This document shows, piece after piece, positions 58,635 through 64,000 of a DNA stretch of 64,000 nt (positions within the stretch are counted from its first letter, which is position 1; each line of letters begins with the position of its first letter). The position numbers and the translations under genes are program-made. Below the pieces are notes generated by a model. The model was not told the origin of the DNA, did no database searches, and saw nothing but the letters and a program-made list of their open reading frames with translations. This DNA is from Symbiodinium natans (taxonomy: Eukaryota; Sar; Dinophyceae; Suessiales; Symbiodiniaceae), in contig CAJNDS010002305.1 in assembly GCA_905221605.1 (NCBI GenBank), forward strand, positions 158,501-222,500, in the 5' to 3' direction.

Positions 58635-59745
58635 ATACGATGCAATTTACATGAAGACCAACCAAGAGCACCCTACATGACTCCCTGCATGATTGGGCTT
58701 GAAGCGTGCAGGTTACAAGGCGTGGGGACACCGCAGAGTCAAAGCACGATTCTTGAAAGCTTCCGTAGGGGCGTTTAGGCTTCAAGGCATTCACATCATA
58801 GAGCGTATTGAAGCCAGTGTAGCCACACAGCCCAACCTTGGGAGAGTGGCGGCAGGAAGGCCCTCACAGGCAAACTACGCAGGCTACAGGCTCGTTGACG
58901 TGGCCCGACCCGAACTCTTCACAGCGCAGCGATGCGCAGCAATGCGCAGCAATGCGCAGCAATGCACAATCACTGAGGGCTGAAACATCCCACCGCACCC
59001 GGAGCTGGTCCCCACAGCAGTGCCATTGGGCGAGGGCGGTAGCTGCCAAGTGGAAGGGCGACCTACTTTGGGATCTGATGGCATTCAAGGCAAAGGTGGA
59101 CATGTAGACATCCCAGCCCTGGGAAATAGAAATGCCAGTGTCGCACAGGGTGAACATGCTTGAAGGGCAGCGCGCAGAACCGAGTAGTTCAGGGCTTCAC
59201 GAGACTGATCGGCAGGAGAGTGACCAAGATGGCTCGGGCAGCATTGCAGCTTGGAGAGATGCGAGTTTCAGGTTCAGGGGCTTACCAGGATGGGCTATCA
59301 GGCCCGATAATTCCCATAATCAACCTGATAAATGGCCCTTGAAGGGGTTGTAGGGCATTGTTGCAAACCGAGACTCGCATAGAAGGAGATTCAAAAAACC
59401 ATACTAGTGCGACGCCCCTGCCCAGAGGGACAATGTTGCAGGGCGTCACGTCCATAGGGAGTCCACGGATGACCGTTACCCGATTGCGATTTGCTTAGGC
59501 CAGCCGCTCTGCTGGGTTCTGCTACGCCGTTCTACTAGTAGCGGTCTAAAGACAAAAGGACTGCAAATGTTTTCAAGACCTACTCGTAGGTACAGTACCT
59601 CTGTCACCGCACATGTCTGCATAGAAGAATGTTCTATGATTACTATGCGAAACTCTCGAAGACCAAACGTTTGTTTTTTGCCATCGGACCGGGGCAGGAC
59701 CTCAAACATCGTACCCCCGAAGTAAGCCTTTCCTCCCTCTTTGGG
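58635..59745. other. Unique stretch, nothing certain
   Basis: A ten-base repeat AATGCGCAGC (four copies) lies at 58921-58965. Overlapping frames on both strands at 58838-59157 follow that repeat. No domain. Confidence 0.4.
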
Positions 59746-59846
59746 CACGTGCTGCTGCTGCTGCTGCTGCAGCTGCTGCTGCTGCTGCTGCTGCTGCAGC
59801 TGCTGCTGCTGCTGCAGCTCCTGCTGCTGTTGCTGCTGCTGCGCTG
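59746..59846. repeat. CTG trinucleotide repeat with CAG interruptions
   Basis: About 33 triplets, mostly CTG, with CAG at several places. It would code poly-Leu (+) or poly-Gln (CAG on -). No surrounding gene supports coding. Confidence 0.95.
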
Positions 59847-59858
59847 CTGAGCATAGTA

Positions 59859-59925
59859 ACCCTAAGCCCTAAGCCCTAAACCCTAAACCCTAAACCCTAA
59901 ACCCTAAACCCTAAACCCGAAACCC
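59859..59925 (-). repeat. CCCTAAA array
   Basis: Nine to ten units, first two CCCTAAG. Confidence 0.95.
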
Positions 59926-59945
59926 TTTCTGAAAGACAATCCGAG

Positions 59946-60027
59946 GACTTCTCCGAGTTCCTGAAGCTCATGCGCCTGGTGCGCAACCGATGGAGCCGTG
60001 AGAAGCTGGCGCTCCCACTGCACTTGG
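59946..60027 (+). CDS. Candidate EF-hand exon between opposed arrays
   Basis: ACAATCCGAG| precedes and CACTTGG|GTTTAGGG follows 27 codons plus one base. DFSEFLKLMRLVRNRWSREK supplies EF-hand positions 9-12 (Asp-Phe-Ser-Glu), then Phe-Leu and a basic leaving helix; LALPLHL ends it. It begins at the same loop position as the exon at 49024, and the exon at 41532 covers the same region. All three may be paralogues. Third bases are nearly all G/C. An acceptor 8 bp earlier is possible. Confidence 0.62.
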
Positions 60028-60116
60028 GTTTAGGGTTTAGGGTTTAGGGTTTAGGGTTTAGGGTTTAGTGTTTAGGGTTTAGGGTTCAGGGTTTAGGGTT
60101 TAGGGTTTAGGGTTTA
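60027..60116 (+). repeat. TTTAGGG array at a donor
   Basis: Thirteen units, one TTCAGGG and one GTGTTTAG. Confidence 0.96.
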
Positions 60117-60148
60117 GGCCGCTTCTTGGGGGGGAGTTGTTCCTGCAG

Positions 60149-60240
60149 TCGTGTTCTCCTTGCAAGAGCCCCCGCCCCGCCCCGGAAAGACGCCTTGCTC
60201 CCAGATCCTGTTTCGTGTGGGCTGCCAGGGGCGCCCGGCT
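60149..60240 (+). CDS. Candidate internal exon, Pro-rich
   Basis: AGTTGTTCCTGCAG| to CCGGCT|GTGGGC, 92 bp: two bases and 30 codons, ending in phase 0. VFSLQEPPPRPGKTPCSQIL and FRVGCQGRPA, mostly G/C third bases. The frame continues open past the donor. Not recognised. Confidence 0.4.
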
Positions 60241-60322
60241 GTGGGCGACAGCCCCCATACACAGCCAAAGCTAGCCGCTAGCCCTCGTGCTGGCTACCGC
60301 CTGTGCCACCGACCCTCACACA

Positions 60323-60384
60323 AAATCATAATAATAAAAATAATAATGATAATCAGCATAATAATCATAATTAATAACAATAGT
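60323..60384. repeat. AAT-type microsatellite, degenerate
   Basis: (ATA/AAT)n with G and C interruptions. Confidence 0.9.
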
Positions 60385-61034
60385 GTCTAAAGATGGCTTC
60401 GCCCTGGCGCCGTTCTCCACAGCGCCCCACTGAGGGGCGTTGGGTTTCCAAACCCTAAGCCCTAAAAGGGCATGCTTTGTGGCGAGGCCTAGGTCCGAAA
60501 GATGGCAGGGCACCCCACCGAATGTTTGAAAAGCCATGTGTTGGTTGAGGCCCTGAAAGCAATGTCGTCCCGACACTTAAAGCGCTTCAAAGAGAATCCC
60601 AGGCCAAGGAGCGGGCCGCAGCGGCACGGATGCAATTCTCTGCATTCCACCGGATTTTTGGGTTGGGTCAAAACGAAGCCTAGAAGTCAGTCTCGGGCAA
60701 CGGCATTCACGTGCTTCCTTTAAAAACCGGGTGGTGCTCCAACCAAGATAGTCATGCTTAGGTGGCACCAACCCTGAACCACCATGTCGCCCCAAGGCCG
60801 AAAACAACGCTGGGCTGTAGAATCGTAGAAGTACAAGCATGCACCTTCCCCACATTAGGGTTTAGGGTTTAGGGTTTAGGGTTTTGGGGGGGCAGAATGC
60901 CGCCTCGGCGCGATCAAGGTTGATTTGTGTCGTGCTGCAAGGTTGAGGGGTTTGGGGTCGAGGCTTCGACTCCGGATCTCAGAAGGGTTGAATTTACGAA
61001 TTTTGAGAGGTTGCTCTTGGTAAACCTTATAGAT
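60385..61034. other. Unique stretch, nothing certain
   Basis: A three- to four-unit TTTAGGG tract lies at 60856-60882, followed by GGGCAG|AATGCCGCC...ATCAAG|GTTGAT, a 23-bp exon-like piece too short to call. Confidence 0.35.
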
Positions 61035-61332
61035 GGGGATGTTCCCCTTTTATTATAACGGTCCCGTACTGAAAAATATAGTAGGGGGTACCCCTAAACC
61101 CTAAACCCTAAACCCTAAACCCTAAACCCTAAACCCTAAACCCTAAACCCTAAACCCTAAACCCTAAACCCTAAACCCTAAACCCTAAACCCTAAACCAA
61201 AACCCTAAACCCTAAACCCTAAACCCTAAACCCTAAACCCTAAACCCTAAACCCTAAACCCTAAACCCTAAACCCTAAACCCTAAACCCTAAACCCTTTT
61301 CAAGGACTCTTAGTACAAAGGGGGAGCATCCC
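61035..61332. mobile_element. Foldback element, family A, holding a CCCTAAA array
   Basis: GGGGATGTTCCCCTTTTATTATAACG on the left and AAGGACTCTTAGTACAAAGG-GGGAGCATCCC on the right are the family A ends. The 210-bp telomere-type array (61090-61299) lies between them, where other copies have only a short core. Confidence 0.8.
61090..61299 (-). repeat. CCCTAAA array inside a foldback element
   Basis: About 30 units, perfect apart from one CCAAAA junction near 61200. Confidence 0.97.
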
Positions 61333-61359
61333 AAGAAAAAAAGGCTGCAAAAAGTCGAG

Positions 61360-61442
61360 AAGCAAACCCCGGAGCCGCCGAGGTCGCCGACACGCGCTTC
61401 TCTGTGCGCGAGCTGAAGGAGTCTCTTGAGCTGCCCTTATAA
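61360..61442 (+). CDS. Candidate terminal exon with stop
   Basis: AAAGTCGAG| opens a frame that encodes ANPGAAEVADTRFSVRELKE and SLELPL to TAA at 61440-61442. Third bases are nearly all G/C, so it is very likely coding, but the acceptor has a poor pyrimidine tract. A GC donor after GAGCT is an alternative to the stop. It begins 28 bp after the array-bearing foldback element. Not recognised. Confidence 0.45.
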
Positions 61443-61457
61443 GAGCTTATAGGGCTT

Positions 61458-61463
61458 TATTAC

Positions 61464-61501
<38 letters not shown>

Positions 61502-61578
61502 GTACGATTACTATTATTATTATTATTACTATTATTATTATTATTACTATTACTTTTGTGTGTGTGTGTGTGTGTGTT
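61458..61578. repeat. (TTA)n/(TAT)n microsatellite then (TG)n
   Basis: About 30 triplets with TAC interruptions, followed by ten TG dinucleotides. Confidence 0.95.
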
Positions 61579-62201
61579 TTTTAAATAGTTTTTTGTTTAA
61601 AGTTGCTTTTAAGTGTTTTTGACTGCTTGCAGTTCAGTTCGTGTGGGCTTAGTGGCTCAGGGCTTCAGTTGAACGGGTTGAGGGGCAAGATCTTCCAAGT
61701 GACCAACCGTCAGGTGTAGTTGGCTGGTATACTTGGAAACCGCCCTGAGGAGGTGGAGTCTCACTGAACCTTAGTAGTAGAGTAGGTAACCTTTAACCTT
61801 TTTGGGTTAATATATTCCCCTTATATTCCCAAAGGTTAACCTTTAAAAACCCCTGGGCACTGGACAACTGAGGAACTGCCTAAGAATGCTAAAGCCTGGA
61901 TTGAGTACAGACCCCCCCCATAGTCAGAAGAACCTGTCCTGAGCCCCTCTAACAAAGAGCCCGATCCAGAAGAGGCATAGAGGCTCTCAAAGCGTCTCCC
62001 TTGCTGGGCACGAGCGGGTATTCTGACAGGTACATGTAGGGATCACAGTTTATGAACTGAGGCCAGCACCCATCCCGAACCTTAAAACCCTGAGTTCTAG
62101 ACATCGGAATCCGAGGTTTCGGAAGGTCTTCAAAGCCTGGGACGCGCCCTTTGGCTCAGGTGTTATTCTGGCAGGAGGTCTATTTCGTGCATGTTTAGGA
62201 A
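61579..62201. other. Unique stretch with a small foldback
   Basis: GGTAACCTTTAACCTTTTTGGG and CCCAAAGGTTAACCTTTAAAAACC at 61787-61852 are inverted copies around TTAATATATTCCCC. No gene recognised. Confidence 0.45.
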
Positions 62202-62395
62202 CCCTCAACCCTAAACCCTAAACCCTAAACCCTAAACCGTAAACCGTAAACCCTAAACCCTAAACCCTAAACCCTAAAGCCTAAAGCCTAAAGCCTAAAC
62301 CCTAAACCCTAAACCCTAAACCCTAAACCCTAAACCCTAAACCCTAAACCCTAAACCCTAAACCCTAAACCCTAAACCCTAAACCCTAAACCTAA
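62202..62395 (-). repeat. CCCTAAA array
   Basis: About 28 units, with a block of GCCTAAA and two CCGTAAA. Confidence 0.96.
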
Positions 62396-62471
62396 CCCAG
62401 GACAGCCGAGGGTTGAGGACCAGCCGATGCCGGGGCGCATTTGCGGAGCCTTGTTCTTTGCACCCCCCGAG

Positions 62472-62504
62472 GAACGAGTCGCTCGACCTGAACTTTGAGG
62501 ACCT
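62472..62504 (+). CDS. Weak candidate exon
   Basis: TTGCACCCCCCGAG| to GACCT|GTGTGC, 33 bp, NESLDLNFED. 'LDLNFED' faintly recalls the second half of an EF-hand loop. Small and uncertain. Confidence 0.27.
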
Positions 62505-63238
62505 GTGTGCTTAGGCTGTAGGAATAAGGGCTACATGGAATGGTGTTGGTGGTGCAACGACAGTATGTACATATTTCTATTCAATGATAAGATGGGTTTA
62601 CAATTGATAAATAAGGCTGCTTATGCCAGGGCTCTTGGCATGCACGAATATAAATTGTCCTTCCCAAGCGGCCCGCCAGGAGTTGCAGCAGATGATTTCC
62701 TCCATCACACGCGTGGCCCAAGGGGCAAGGGGGGAGACTTTTGGCTGCTCCAGTGTGACTTTGCTGTTTGCTGAAGGGCTTCGCTGGCCAAATTCAAGTT
62801 GTGATATTTTGGCGTATCGGCTAGTTCTGCAGCTGCATAGGCAGCTGGAATAGTATGTTTGCAGGCGCAGGGACACAAGATGTTGGATCTCTTTTACTTT
62901 CAACCATGTTTTGAATGAGGGGGTGGATTCCTGAAACATCAAAGCCACAAGTGCGCGACAAGGAAAGAACTGCACGACATTTTCCGGCTGTACCTTGGCT
63001 GGCAAAGGTCTGCTGTAAAAGTTAATCAGAAATTGGTTTAGCCAGTTAGTTTAGTCTCGGGATTCGGAGTAGGAGGTTCGATGTTGAGACGAGAGGGTAA
63101 TGGTTTCCATGGTTTAAGGTCTTGCTCGGAGAGAATACAACCCCTGACAGAGGAGCAGATGCCTTTGCCATCCTAAACCATAACCTTTCGCAACAAACTG
63201 AACCCTCATCGCTTGCCCTGAACCGCCCTGGTTTAAGC
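62505..63238. other. Unique stretch, nothing recognised
   Basis: A + frame of 89 residues (62505-62774) and a - frame of 135 (62598-63005) overlap; neither has a domain. Confidence 0.35.
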
Positions 63239-63357
63239 TAAACCCTAAACCCTAAACCCTAAACCCTAAACCCTAAACCCTAAACCCTAAACCCTAAACC
63301 CTAAACCCTAAACCCTAAACCCTAAGCCCTAAGCCCTAAGCCCTAAACCCGAAACCC
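63239..63357 (-). repeat. CCCTAAA array
   Basis: Seventeen units; three CCCTAAG and one CCCGAAA at the right. Confidence 0.96.
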
Positions 63358-63389
63358 TCCCTGAGACCCTTTTGGTGGCACTTCTGCAG

Positions 63390-63472
63390 CTCATGTGAGC
63401 CCCCCCAAAATCGTGACGAGGGAGACCAAGCCTCAGATGAGCCCTGCTCCAAACCTTGAAGCTCCCTTAGGG
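63390..63472 (+). CDS. Weak candidate exon between opposed arrays
   Basis: GTGGCACTTCTGCAG| is a good acceptor and the right array starts at the end. Two frames are open; the better reads HVSPPKIVTRETKPQMSPAP. Third bases are mixed. Not recognised. Confidence 0.35.
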
Positions 63473-63502
63473 TTTAGGGTTTAGGGTTTAGGGTTTAGGG
63501 TT
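63470..63502 (+). repeat. Short TTTAGGG array
   Basis: Four to five units. Confidence 0.9.
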
Positions 63503-64000
63503 GAACGAATGGACGAAATAGGAGCATGAAAGTAGCGAATTAGCTTCGCATTTCGTGGTGTGTTCACTTCACTCTTCATCTTATTAAAGGTGTAGAGAGT
63601 GAAATGAACACGGATACAAATGAAGTGAACAAAGAGAACGCAGTGCGTGAGCCGTGTGAATAAGCGAACGAAAAAAGGGCACAAACTAAGGTCTTTTAGT
63701 ACGTGCCCCTCAATAATATAAAGTGAAGAGATTTTTTTATTAAATTTACAAAGAGTGGAACGAATGCGCGAAATTTGAGAATGAAATGAACGAAACCCCC
63801 ACTGTCTAAACTTTAGAATATTGGAAATTCATAAATTTTGTCATCTACAACTTTTTATTGGCATTTTCTTGAAACCTTATGGTTTTTTATCTTTCTAGTC
63901 TTTCATCTCTCACTTCGTTCCTAATTTTGTTTCGTTCAATCGCTCGCAAGATTCATGCGCTTATAATCTTGTTCCCTCTTTCTCTTCACTTTTAATATGA
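63503..64000. other. AT-rich terminal segment with degenerate repeats
   Basis: Composition changes sharply from GC-balanced to AT-rich right after the last array. GAACGAATGGACGAAAT (63503) recurs as GAACGAATGCGCGAAAT (63758). GTTCACTTCACTC and GAGTGAAATGAAC form an inverted pair. No gene recognised; the segment continues past the window. Confidence 0.45.

Noticed and set aside
59632-59850. Poly-leucine protein from the CTG repeat
   Set aside because: Simple repeat translated; no splice sites or bias outside the repeat.

Overview
ORGANISM. This is eukaryotic nuclear DNA, most likely from a dinoflagellate. Four things point there. (1) Plant/dinoflagellate-type telomere repeats (TTTAGGG/CCCTAAA) fill about 90 interstitial arrays. 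(2) An AT-rich piece of an alveolate-type mitochondrial cytochrome b gene is embedded in GC-rich DNA. (3) One intronless gene fuses a ubiquitin-like domain to RCC1-like repeats of the 'FAAILGDGSVVTWG' kind common in Symbiodiniaceae. (4) Many tiny exon-like islands are very GC-rich at third codon positions and often need GC donors. Suessiales or Symbiodiniaceae is my best guess, with moderate confidence. There are no bacterial operons, ribosome binding sites, CRISPR arrays or convincing tRNA/rRNA genes.

LAYOUT. 0-9 kb: telomere-type arrays with short exon-like islands and foldback elements. 9-11.3 kb: a minisatellite followed by AT-rich simple sequence. 11.3-12.5 kb: a long CCCTAAA array and pentamer microsatellites. 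13.49-15.55 kb: about 12 copies of a 169-bp satellite. 15.75-16.4 kb: telomere arrays, including a derived 9-mer TTTATAGGG. 16.4-34.9 kb: arrays, foldback elements, minisatellites and scattered candidate exons. 35.3-36.7 kb: the intronless UBL/RCC1-like gene. 37.1 kb: a larger candidate exon. 39.2 kb: the cob fragment. 39.5-63.5 kb: arrays again, with candidate exons, several of them EF-hand. 63.5-64 kb: AT-rich sequence of a different character.

HOW IT FITS TOGETHER. The arrays are not random. When two neighbouring arrays are only about 70-180 bp apart, the left one is usually CCCTAAA and the right one TTTAGGG, and the island between them often looks like an exon (AG before it, GT or GC after it, open frame, GC-rich third positions). 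Read as introns, many begin with G(TTTAGGG)n and end with (CCCTAAA)n followed closely by AG, so their ends are complementary. The clearest case is an EF-hand gene at about 46.85-49.12 kb. Its five exons join in phase and rebuild two EF-hand loops. Further EF-hand-like exons lie at 29.75, 32.37, 33.57, 39.8, 41.5, 58.5 and 59.9 kb. All credible coding signal is on the + strand, as expected for dinoflagellate unidirectional gene blocks. Exon models here are inferences from sequence alone; no transcript data were available.

CONVENTION. For telomere-type arrays, strand '+' means TTTAGGG reads on the + strand and '-' means CCCTAAA reads on the + strand.
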